This document shows, one piece after another, positions 11,524-22,200 of a stretch of 64,000 nucleotides of DNA (position 1 is the first letter of the stretch; every line of letters begins with the position of its first letter). Source of the stretch: Amyelois transitella (Eukaryota > Arthropoda > Insecta > Lepidoptera > Pyralidae); NCBI RefSeq assembly GCF_032362555.1, contig NC_083515.1, positions 2,019,001 through 2,083,000 on the forward strand. The letters run 5' to 3'. Under the pieces are notes generated by a model. The model worked only from the letters and a program-made list of their open reading frames with translations. It was not told the origin of the DNA and did no database searches. A program made the position numbers and the translations under genes.

Positions 11524-11817
11524 CGTTTTATCACCATTTTCGTTTTATCAACATTCATACGGCCGAACTCCCTTATTCGGGAACGTTGACATGCTATGCC
11601 TAATGTCTTATTATCTTCTCTTCTCCTCTAACTCTGCGGTGAACCTTAAAAATAAGTGTGAAGAATGAGAGACAAGTTAGGACATGCTCTAACAACGTTC
11701 GTAAATAACCACGCGAGAAGGCGTGAAAAGCCACGAGAAGCGTGAGTGTGGATCCTATGTGAATCGGATTCACTCTCACACTTGTCTTGGTTTATCTAAT
11801 GCGCGCTCCATACTCTT

Positions 11818-11992
11818 GTTGTGTTCTAGAGTAATATTCTTTCTTATGCAGTTAATAGTAAATCACAACTTTAAAATCACTTGAAGTAACATTTAATTTA
11901 TGTATCTGAAGACTCGTAATATGGGTAGTTTACTTACCAAATACAATAAAGTGTCTATATTTTTTGTCTGACGTATTATATTCGCAATATAG
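11818..11992. repeat. left arm of long inverted repeat
   Basis: About 175 bases that recur, reversed and complemented, at 13826-14003. Shared landmarks: CTAGAGTAATATTCTTT, AAATACAATAAAGTGTCTAT and TTTTTTGTCTGACGTATTAT. Identity is high in the inner half and lower in the outer half. Confidence 0.8.
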
Positions 11993-12099
11993 GTATAAGA
12001 CGATCCTTAAAGATATTCCAACTTCTTGCTTTCTAATTCTCTGCCATCATCGTCTTATGACGAGTTTGGTAGTACAGATTGTTTTCGAGTAAAAAGCGT

Positions 12100-12420
12100 G
12101 ATGTGCTTTAAATCTTACCACAGTACATCAATAGTTTTATTTCTGTCCAATGCTATTACGGCGAAGCAAAACATCTTAAGGTAACCTTCATATTCAGGTA
12201 GTCGTATAACCATGAAATGATAGTAATTAAATATGTGTCCATTATCATAAATGGTTTTGGTGTTTTTTTCCACTCCCTGTATAGGTTGCGGAGGTCAGAT
12301 GGGAGTTGCTCAGTGTAATCAACTGACCTGGTTCCAGATGATTAAGGGCCCTAGGCTCTGAGCTTCTCTACAGAGAGGTTAGGATGCAACCAGTTCTAAC
12401 AGCCACAAGGATGGTGACAT
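12100..12420 (+). mobile_element. family B SINE, old copy
   Basis: Diverged copy; landmarks are TACGGCGAAGCAAAACATC, GTATAGGTTGCGGAGGTCAG and GAGGTTAGGATGCAACCAG. Confidence 0.5.
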
Positions 12421-12477
12421 AATAAAAATAAATTATTAAATAATATAAATAAAAATAAATTATATATATATATATTG

Positions 12478-12935
12478 GTATGTTTAACTTCGCCGTTGCC
12501 GGTCCCAAGCCCGGATGAGAAAGAAGGAGGGTTGGTATGGATAAGAGCTAACCAACCGTAAAATAGCAACGCCGAGTATCGGGCGGCGGTAAACTAACCC
12601 GACCCCTCTATGCACACCCGCTGCTGCACAGAGAATGGCCTATAGAGACCATGAGGGACTAAATCCCCTCACAAAGTCTACCGTGGAAGGACCCGGGCGC
12701 CCACCACGATGTTCCTGCCGAAGAAAACCCCCCAATGAATGAATGGATAATACGAAAGATAGTGCTAGCTCGTTGGGCGATCCGGCTCCCTCCACGACGC
12801 AAAGGATCGCAACAGGTGGAAGGAAGAGATCAAAGAGAAAGTGATTCGGCGGGGGAGTCACGACCCTCAGCAATGAGGTATACGACGCGAGGAGGAGGAT
12901 GTTTATGTAGTTTATTACTGTCATTTATTTAATTG
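12478..12935. mobile_element. GC-rich repeat fragment, probably LINE 5' or UTR piece
   Basis: A GC-rich block (CCGTTGCCGGTCCCAAGCCC to GCGAGGAGGAGGATG) stands out from AT-rich surroundings and is open in short frames on both strands without domain character. Class not established. An AAAT-type microsatellite lies just downstream (13126-13165). Confidence 0.4.
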
Positions 12936-13125
12936 TTCCTTGTTTAATTATGTAAGTATTAGCATGTATGTTTAGTTAAATATGTTAAACGTTATTTATG
13001 CACACGCCATACCGCTCCAAAATTAATCTCTCCTCTCATGGGTCTACTGGAAGAGATTTCTTTTGAAATAAGTAGCACCTTTGTACTAGAATTACTGTAA
13101 TAAATGCTTCTGTATATAATTTTGT

Positions 13126-13165
13126 GTACATAAATAAATAAATAATAAATAAATAAATAAATAAA
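13126..13165. repeat. AAAT microsatellite
   Basis: Uneven run of AAATA units of about 40 bases. Confidence 0.8.
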
Positions 13166-13253
13166 ATTGAATGCGAATGTGACCATGACATTGAGTAACA
13201 TCAATCTGCAGCTAGAATAAATTGCATAATAACACCTTCAACTTGTCAGTTTT

Positions 13254-13518
13254 CAGGTGCCGTGTGGTTCCCGGCACCAATACAAAACAGAATAGGACCA
13301 CTCCATCTCTTTCCCATGGATGTCGTAAAAGGCGACTAAGGTATAGGCTCATAAACTTGGGATTCTTCTTTTAGGCGATGGGCTAGCAACCTGTCACTAT
13401 TTGAATCTCAATTCTATCATTAAGCCAAATAGCTGAACGTGGCCATTTAGTCTTCAAGACTGTTGGCTCTGTCTACCCCGCATGGGATATAGACGTGACG
13501 ATATGTATGTATGTATGT
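13254..13518 (+). mobile_element. family A short retroposon with 13-bp target duplication
   Basis: Complete copy, head GTGCCGTGTGGTTCCCGGCA and tail TATGTATGTATGTATG. The flanks carry the direct repeat ACTTGTCAGTTTT (13241-13253 and 13519-13531), the signature of target-primed retroposition. Confidence 0.85.
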
Positions 13519-13825
13519 ACTTGTCAGTTTTATATGTGAGCTCAGTGTTATGTTAAACTGTGCAGAGCCGATTATCTGTGCCTTCTGTTATATTCAACAT
13601 GAGAAGAATGATATTACAGGTACACCTAAGAAATTTTTCACTTGACAATGAGATGATATGCAAGCCTAAGGCCACTGGCTGACTGACTGAGTTGAAGCGA
13701 CAAGCTAAATATTTATATAAGCACTCAAACTATACTAATATTATAAGAGGCAGAGTTATAACTTCATTTGTTTAGTTGTGAGGACATAGGGATAATAACA
13801 ATTAATTCACTGTTTACAAGGTACA

Positions 13826-14003
13826 TTATATTGCGAATATAATACGTCAGACAAAAAATATAGACACTTTATTGTATTTGGTCGGTAAACTTCCTAGATT
13901 AGTAGTGTTTTCAGATACATAATATATGATACTTCAAGTGATCTTAAAGTTGTGATATACTATTAACTATATAAAAAAGAATATTACTCTAGTACATAAC
14001 CCC
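13826..14003. repeat. right arm of long inverted repeat
   Basis: Reverse complement of 11818-11992. The interval between the arms holds a family B copy, the GC-rich block and a family A copy. Confidence 0.8.
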
Positions 14004-14278
14004 TAGGCAACTAGGTACATTTAGCTAGATTATTAGTAGTTTTACCTTGAAATCGCCGATGTTTATCTCGTCTGGTGCGGTTGATTTGCACTTTTATTTT
14101 AAAACTTGTTTTTTGTTATAATTGACAATATATAATCCTAACACTATATAACGCTGCAATTAATACAATATCACGTAGTACCTACGTTTTTGGAATAATA
14201 ATTAAATAAAAATTTTAATACAATAAGTTTTACATTTTCCTGTGTGTGTGTTTACAGTTTAATGCACAGATGTTTAAT

Positions 14279-14340
14279 GTCAAATGTCAACTCAACTGCC
14301 AAGTTATGTCAAGGATGCTGACGGCTGTCTGATGCTGACA
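14279..14340. promoter_or_regulatory. TGTCA/TGACA cluster upstream of mRpL12
   Basis: TGTCA at 14279, 14285 and 14307 and TGACA at 14336, within 62 bases and 165-230 bases upstream of the mRpL12 ATG. Similar clusters lie near other predicted starts in this window. Confidence 0.35.
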
Positions 14341-14504
14341 TTGACGTTGCAGCGGTTTTATTTGAGCCTAAAAAAAGTAATCAAATTAATCACTGCCAAG
14401 TCGAAGTCAACAGTCAAGTAATATAACCAAAAAAATTCCTAAAGTAGGAGCATTTTCTTACTTGATCATTCAATAAATTAATCTTTTACTTTAATCAATT
14501 CATC

Positions 14505-15402
14505 ATGAACGGTGTACGAATCATCAAAAAATTACCTTTACGGCAGTGGCGCTCGTTTTCTCGATGGTATTTTCACATACTATTTCTTTTGTATTTTTTA
14601 GTTGGCATAGAAAAGAGGTTATATCTAATATTTTAATTTTGTTTGTAGCTCTATTTTACAACAAGAAGTGGTACAAGCAGCTGCCCCCCTCACAGTACCT
14701 GTTCCCGAAGGAGTTGACAAGCCAGTGTCCCCGAAAATTGAGAAATTAGTAGCAGATATATCGAATCTTAACCTACTTGAGGTCTCAGAACTAAGCCAGG
14801 TCCTGAAAAAGAGACTGAATTTACCTGACGCCCCAGTCATGCCTGTCGGTGGTTTTTCTATGGCCGCACCTGCCCAGGAAGAGGAAGAAGCTGCACCAAA
14901 AGCTGTTAAAACTAACTTTACGGTAATATCAAAGAATTATTTTTTTCATCTCTATTATTTCTATATATTTTTATAATTATTTAGAAACAACAGAAAACTG
15001 CTCTTGCACATATTGAAGAGTAGGACAATAGGGCAAAATAGTCTTTAAACTCTGCCAGTAATGCTGACCAAAAGGCAGCTTGTGTTGTTTTCAATTGTAG
15101 GTCATGATGCAACTATTTTGCTAAAGTTATGTATTTCTTATTATCTTTTGTCTCCTTGTCTCATAATAATTAATAAAATTTTGAAATTTTGTCTCCAGGT
15201 GAAATTGACGAAGTTTGATGAGAAACAAAAAGTAGCACTAATCAAGGAAGTGAAGAACCTACTGGAAGGTTTCAACCTGGTGCAAGCCAAGAAGTTTGTC
15301 GAGAGTGCACCAACAATTGTAAAGGCGGATATATCCAAAGATGAAGCGGAGAAGTTAAAGGAGGCACTTTCCAAAGTTGGCGCAGTTATAGAAATTGAAT
15401 AG
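14505..15402 (+). CDS. mRpL12: mitochondrial ribosomal protein L12 (bL12m)
   Basis: Three exons: 14505-14566, 14649-14922 and 15199-15402, 179 codons plus stop, with phases 2 and 0 matching at both junctions. The first 20 residues (MNGVRIIKKLPLRQWRSFSR) are basic and lack acidic residues, as expected of a mitochondrial targeting peptide. Exon 2 carries the N-terminal dimer-forming helices (KIEKLVADISNLNLLEVSEL) and an acidic, alanine-rich hinge (APAQEEEEAAPKA). Exon 3 holds the conserved C-terminal domain (KVALIKEVKNLLEGFNLVQA, then KLKEALSKVGAVIEIE). Family role: stalk protein of the large mitoribosomal subunit that recruits translation factors; in animals it also binds mitochondrial RNA polymerase. 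Length is normal. Start chosen because it is the only ATG giving a targeting peptide and the correct splice phase. Confidence 0.95.
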
Positions 15403-15439
15403 GCTAAGATATTATATTTATAGTTGGTTAATTTTAGTT

Positions 15440-15446
15440 CAATAAA
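15440..15446 (+). terminator. poly(A) signal of mRpL12
   Basis: AATAAA about 40 bases after the stop codon. Confidence 0.7.
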
Positions 15447-15474
15447 AATACAAAATTCAGAGTTGTTTTTTTCT

Positions 15475-15600
15475 TCCCGAGGCAACAGGGGAATGCTGGA
15501 AGGAGATGGGCTAGACAAACATACCTTGATCGAATCTGGAATATCCTAGCAAAGTCAGGTCAAGGGCAAGTCGAAGCTTATGAGAGCCTAAAAAAATTTT
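15475..15600 (+). mobile_element. LINE tail-domain fragment, diverged
   Basis: GGGCTAGACAAACATACCTT then GATCGAATCTGGAATATCC resembles the [12 protein letters not shown] region of the TATG-tailed LINE, but is more diverged. Confidence 0.4.
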
Positions 15601-15602
15601 AA

Positions 15603-15870
15603 CAAACATACATATAGTCACATCTATATGTCTCGTGGGGAAAACAGATCCATCAGTCTTGAAAAGACTGAAAGACCATGTTCAACTGAATGGGTTGTGG
15701 AATTGAGATTCAAATGGTGAGGTGCTGCTTGTCCCTATTCAGAGAATGCATTCATATTACGAAATCCATTTCCAGGCCACTTTAACATTGAGGTGATAGT
15801 GGCAGATTGCTAAGCTCATTGTTTATAAGAAGAATCTCGAGTTTGAAAGCCTCGATTGGATTTTACAATC
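15603..15870 (-). mobile_element. family A short retroposon, old interrupted copy
   Basis: Tail and middle blocks recognisable (CATACATATAGTCACATC, CAGTCTTGAAAAGACTGAAA); the rest is diverged and interrupted, with AAGAAGAATCTCGAGTTTG near 15835. Confidence 0.55.
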
Positions 15871-16197
15871 TGATTGTTCTCAACTTCCTGGCGCTCACTT
15901 AACTCTAGACCATCACAGAAGCTTACACTAGATAAATGTGCTTCATCTGCTTACTGTCATTCACTTCTACCAAAAACCACACTCATAGAACCTTCTTTTT
16001 TTAGACTATCCACCTATGAGAATACCTGCGCAAAAAAAACAAGCATAGATATTTTTCACAAGGTAAATACCACTTGATTCAGTGTCTTTGTAAAGTAATA
16101 TACAAATCTGTAACAAGTGAAGTTTTAATTCCATAATTATAACAATTACAAAAGTAATAAAAAGAACTAACACTTTGCGACTTTCTCTTATACAACT
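15871..16197. other. intergenic, nothing recognised
   Basis: Short plus-strand open frame at 15874-16077 has no domain character and no supporting splice or promoter signals. Confidence 0.4.
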
Positions 16198-16290
16198 AGC
16201 AATCTCAATAACAATCTATATCTTTACTTATTCTGCTTCAGAATAGCTTTAAAATCTTTACTAGTTACGTGATTCACGAACAAATAACAA
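16198..16290 (-). pseudogene. partial duplicate of the 3' end of the BRAT1-like gene
   Basis: Immediately downstream of the real stop. 16229-16287 repeats 16393-16451 with few changes (shared block CAGAATAGCTTTAAAATCTT). 16200-16218 repeats the last codons, including the GAT TGT TAT TGA end. The sequence between these two blocks is missing, so the copy is internally deleted. It records a tandem duplication of the last exon. Confidence 0.7.
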
Positions 16291-16299
16291 TTAGCGGTC

Positions 16300-19200
16300 T
16301 CAATAACAATCTAAAGAATTCACGTCTTCATTCACCTCGTAGATACCGAGTATGTCATCTAAGAGCGATGATAAACTGCGTATACCTTCCTTCCACTGCT
16401 TATTCTGCTCCAGAATAGCTTTAAAATCTTTACTGGTCACGTGGTTCACGAACAAATATGGAGACGCTGACTTCAGCAGTCTTATTTTAGGTTTAACTTG
16501 CTCAGAATCTGAATTCTGTAAGCTCATGTGACGATCATATATGTTCGCCAGTAAGTTTATATCATCCGACTTTAATATGCCCTCAATGATATTATCAGCT
16601 CTTTCCGTGTAAGATGGTAAGGTTTCCATGTCATTAGAATCATCGTCCTCTTTGATAGAGCAAATTAGATCATCGGCTGTGATCGGATCCCCTTCATTTG
16701 GTTTTATACATTCACGTAACTTGTGTTTGTTCAATATATCCAAAAGTTCCAGCGATATGTTCAGAGCCAGCTCCATGATTTCAGTCTCGCTGTCATTGTT
16801 CAACAATTTTACCAAGACGGTGAGGCAACCGATTGAGGATAGTTCGTCTAAGACTTTTAGTAGTCTTTTTTGGATTTCAGCTGCATTTAATGTGACAATT
16901 TTGCGGGATTCCTTTGAGAAGGTAACGGGTGGGAAGGTCCCGTCTAACATGCCTTGTTCTGTGAGTAGGGTTTGTATGACGATTCTCCAGAACTTCAACG
17001 CGCTGATTTGGACTTCCCAGTGGAAATCGCTTAATGCTGATGACACCATGTACTCGTATAGTGTATGTTTCGCAATGGCAGACAGTTTTACATGCTGGTA
17101 GATCTCACACAGGACATTACAGGCCTCCTTTCTTACAATGCCCTCGGAGTTAGTTCTTAGGATAGCTAGTATTTGTTCCTGTTAACAAATAGCATAATTT
17201 AATATTGAATGAACCAATATAAAAAAGAATAAGACCACCCCTTCTCTTTCCCATGGATGTCTTAAAAGGTGACTAAGGGATAGGCTTATAAACTTGAGAT
17301 TATTATTTAAGGCAGTTACAATTTGAATCTCAACGCTATAAAAAAGCCAAACAGCTGGGCGAGGCCATCAGTCTTTTCGAGACTGTAGGCCCTGTCTACC
17401 CCGCAAGGGATATAGACGTGACTATATGTATGTATGTAATATTGAATCATAATGAAACAAGTTATCTACAAATGTTATACTTTTTTTCTTGAAAACTCTC
17501 GGAAACAAAAATGGCCGGAAGGTCTGTAAGAGCACAGTTAACAGTTATGAGTTGTGATAAAATACACACCTGTATGTTGGGGTACTCCGTCTTCAACTGT
17601 TCCCAGATGCTGGTGACCCTGCTGGCTGCACCCAAACACTTCAGGGCTGAAGCCTGCACGTATGACTCGTAATCGTTCAGGGCGATAGCCGCGGCCACAT
17701 TGATGAGGTTCTCCTCCATGATTTGTTTCTGGAACGGCGGGAATTCTGTAAAAAAAAATATGAAACATTTTGAAATTTAAAGATAAGCCATAAAGTTCGA
17801 ATTCCAGTATGTAAAGTACAGTCTCATAGACTTTATTGGTGTAATTTTAAGATTGCATTTTGAAGATTACATTATTTGCATATGGGTTTTACAACTATCT
17901 CTATCTTATACTTATTCACTATTTTTTTAAATGCAGACAATGAGCATTCGTTCACGACTTTAGACTTAAGAAATCAATATTTTTAAGTTGACTTTTTTTA
18001 TAATATTTTGTTACTAAGAAGGACATCGTTTAATTCCGAGCCTGGTATAGCAGACACGAGCAATAAAGAACATGACGATAATATTAAAAAAAAATTATAA
18101 CATTAACTTACTTATATAAGACAGGTCCGTGCAAACAAATAACAACTCTAGCGCCGAATCCCTCACTTCCCAGCGTAAATCATTCATCTTAGTGTTGATA
18201 AGGGATCCAATCTCGTACACAGCCGAGCCTGGTGTAGATTCCAGCAGCAGGGAGAGATTGGGAGTTAGGAACTTCTTTACCGATAGCGCAAGTACGTTTA
18301 GAGATACCACCACGAACTGAAAGAAACAATTATTCTTGGAAAAAATTGCGATGCCTTAGCCTAAACTTGTATAAAATGGTAGATTTTTTTTTGTTATTGA
18401 TTTTGTTTTTAATCTATACTAATCTAAAACTCTGCGTGTTACACGTTCACAGCTATCCTGATAATCCGATTATGTTAAAACTTTGTATGAATGTTGTTAT
18501 TTGCTATCAAGAATAGGCAATTTTAAATGAAAATTTCCACGGTAACTGTAAGTTAAATCTACGGTAAAAGATAGTTATTAATGTTATATAAATTAATCCG
18601 AAAAAATGCAAGCCAAATAAATAAACAAAGGTCTGATGAGAATCTGACCTCAAGATAACAACATAGTCCCTGCTTTTTATAAGCCCTTGAAAAGACTAAA
18701 GAACGTCACAAACCTTTGGCGGCAAATTTGGCTTTTTGAGAATACCATGTACGACGCCATACAGGCACAGCACCTCCAAGCTCTCATTCCAGGTTATGTT
18801 ATAGTTCTTCACCAGCGACAGTATGATCTCCATCACGTGGCACATCACCACAATCTTCTCCGAACACTCCGAATACCCTTCACCATCCGACTCGGTCACT
18901 TTCAGCGGATCATAGTCTTTTATAACAAAGAACAACGATTGAAACATTATGTTAGCCTGTTCATCTGTTAGGTGCGTCTTTAAACACGTCAGCATTTTGA
19001 CAGTCTGCATCACCGTGGACATGACATCCGTTTCCGTCATGAGATCTCTTATACCGTACGCGGCGCGCATCGTATGCTCGCTATAAATATTATTCACAAT
19101 ATTCTTCATATGCATTACAATAATCTCCTCCTCCATGATTTCTGTAGTCGTCCTACCCATAGTTATCCAAATCATCAGCGGCACCACACATATAAACAAT

Positions 19201-22200
19201 ATCTGAGTTTGCATCTCCAACTTTTTGTCATTCTCATTCATGAAGGGCTTTTGGTTCTGCCACACCATATTCCATATCATGTTGCATGCGCTGCAGAACT
19301 CTAAAACCAACTTAGTGTTGCGCCTCTGTATCAAAAATCTCAATGTGTTGAAATAAAAAGCGTTCAAACCGAGAAAGTCCTCTTGAGTATACGTAACTCC
19401 TTCTTCTAGCGGCTTCAACTGAAATATACTGCTCAATGTTGCCCAGAATATTATCTTAGCACACATGAGTATAGTCTCTTCGGATCGCAATCTGCCGAAA
19501 AACATTCCTATATTGGTGATAATGAAGCATTCTGATATAAGACAATTCATGAGTTTGCTTGCGGTGCGTATACGATCTTTCTCACTGCAAATAGCTAGCA
19601 GCATATGGCACATCGGTTCGATCTTCTTGCAAATTTCAATTTCATTCTCATCGCTTAATATATTCAGATTGACGAGTCCGATATCTTGAATGGGGGCTAG
19701 GATAAAGGTTAAAGCTATGTTAATGTTGTTGACATCGCCAAAATCATTTAATGCCCACATGAATTTGGCAACGAATTGGTAGACTTGCCGGACGACGAAC
19801 ACGGTTCTCTTCTCGTTGACTAACATCAAAATGTCTTTCCACACTCCTGTTCTTATCAACCACATCATGCCTGAAAAATGTCTGACGAGGGAAAGGGCCA
19901 CTTCCAGAAAAGCCACCCTCAGGCTTGCGTTCATGCTTGGCGAGTGAATCTCTTTGAAATTCTTAGCGACGTTATCTCCGATTAGCGCGAACATCTTAGC
20001 GAAATGAAGTTCTTTCCTTGAAGCCAGACCAAGAAGTCTTGTTAGGAATACTTTCACTGAAATGTGGTAGTTTTCAGACCGACTTAATGAGTCAGCTATC
20101 AAGTCAGACATAAGCGGCATGGTCGCAAGCTGAGCTATTTCTGTAAAGAAATTAAAACACAATTATACGAAACAGAATGGAAACAAGTAAATCATCATAA
20201 CAGAAACATGACAAAAAGACTGTCATGTGGCCTTATTAAGTTTTTACTCATGAGAGCGTATATGTATACAACCTCCGGCTGAAAATGGTCTGGAGCCAGG
20301 CATGGCACACAGTCTAAGGGTTGCTACACACATAATCGGGCCGGCATTAATCGGCACAGCCGGGCGGTAAAATCGAATATGTGTAGATGAATGTTCGGGA
20401 AAAAAGCCGCTCGTCTTTGCCGCTCGATTACAAAGGCCGGGCAACAGCCGAATGGAACAATCGGCCAAACCGGGCGGTAAAATCGAATATATGCAGATAA
20501 TGTTCGGGAATCACAAACCGCTCGGAGCCGCACACAATCACTCGGCTCGGCAACTGCCGACTTATGCCGATCGGCTTTTGGCAACAATTTTTGTTCAGTA
20601 GTGCTAAAAATGTGGGACGAAGACGACGTGTTGTTAATTTCCGCAGCTTTTGTCGTTATTGCCGGCTCTTTACTACGAAAACCTCGAAGATTCTGGGTGC
20701 GAAGAGGCCTTCAAAATCGTGACAATGAAGATTTTCTTAATAGATTACAAGAAGATGACTGTGATGTGTTAAACTTAGAATACAGAAGCAACGGTGGATT
20801 CAAAGATTTTTTTAAAATGTCAAGTAGTGATTTTGAATTACTTCTTCAACTGATTGGACCATCAATTAACAAAAATGATACAAAATGGAGAACTGCTTTA
20901 ACTGCAAAAGAAAAACTCGGAGTTACTTTAAGATATTATGTATCTGGAGACTCATTTGGAAGTTTAATGCAGACATTCAAAATTTCACAGCAAAGTGTTT
21001 CTGAAATAGTACCTGTAGTAAGTCAAGCTTTAATCACAGAGTTGAAGAGCTTTATGCAGGTAAGAAATAATTCAAGGTGATTAATTGTTGGGTTAAAGGA
21101 ACATATTCGAAATTAGAATCTGCATTTATTTTTTTATTTATTAAAAAAAATGGAAACATTTTTTGGTATTACGAAATCAATCACAAATAAAATTAACAAA
21201 TAAAGTCAACATAAAATAACTTTAGCATCTAGCTTTTAACTAAAAAATTATCAGTCACGCGAATATTACTCCGTAATAATTTCAGGAATGGAAAGTTGCG
21301 TCGCTTAAGAACTATCATCCATCATAAATCAACATAAACACCACATTTTTAGCATGTTGCTTTGAACAAACTAAATGCACGACATTAAGCTAAAGGATCA
21401 CGTGATTGTTCTTCTGCAATAACTTTAGGAACGGAAAGCTGCGTTTCTTGAGAATTATCAATCAAAGCTGGTTTATTGTTATTTATGGAAATATATCCTT
21501 GTTTGTCAGAATCTGGCACAAAGTTATTAGTACCATCATTAGTTGCAGAGCTGGTACTTGTGTCTGGTCGATAGTAATTATATGAGTCGTATACTCCGAG
21601 TTCCCCCTCCATTAGAAGGGTATTTATTTTATTTTGCAAAGTAAGTCTTGCGTAAGGACAATAAATTTTTCTCAACTTCACAGCTACTTGGTCACCGAAC
21701 AAGGAGAATTCATCTTTGTCACTCCGATTTTTGTATACCTCCGTCATAATAGAATATGCACTCGAAATTTTTTCGTTGACATTCCCCACGTTGCGTGAAC
21801 GCTTTCGGCATTCATCTGAGGTTTCAGTGCAAGCAGTCGTACTATCTAAGCTGTCTTCAGCAGTGTAATCAATCTGAAAAAATAATAATTACTTATAAAT
21901 AAATAGTTTTCTACATTTCAGATGCCAAATACCGAAGAAAAGTGGAAAAATATAGCAAAGGGTTTTAACGATAAATGGAACTTTCCGAATTGTCTCGGTG
22001 CGTTAGATGGGAAACATGTGCGAATTGAAGCACCATTTCACAGTGGCACTGATTACTACAATTTTAAAGAATACTTTAGTATTGTGTTAATGGCACTTGT
22101 AGATTCTGATTATAATATCCTGTATGCTAATGTTGGATGCCAAGGTCGAATATCAGACGGCGGAGTTTTTTCAAATACTATATTGGACAATATAGAAACA

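Noticed and set aside
12640-12932. Opposite-strand open frames in the GC-rich block
   Set aside because: No start context, splice sites or domain; block looks like repeat DNA.
15874-16077. 67-codon plus-strand frame between mRpL12 and the BRAT1-like gene
   Set aside because: No domain, promoter or splice support.
20244-20587. Open frames in the left Harbinger end
   Set aside because: Subterminal repeats; no homology and they overlap the inverted repeat.
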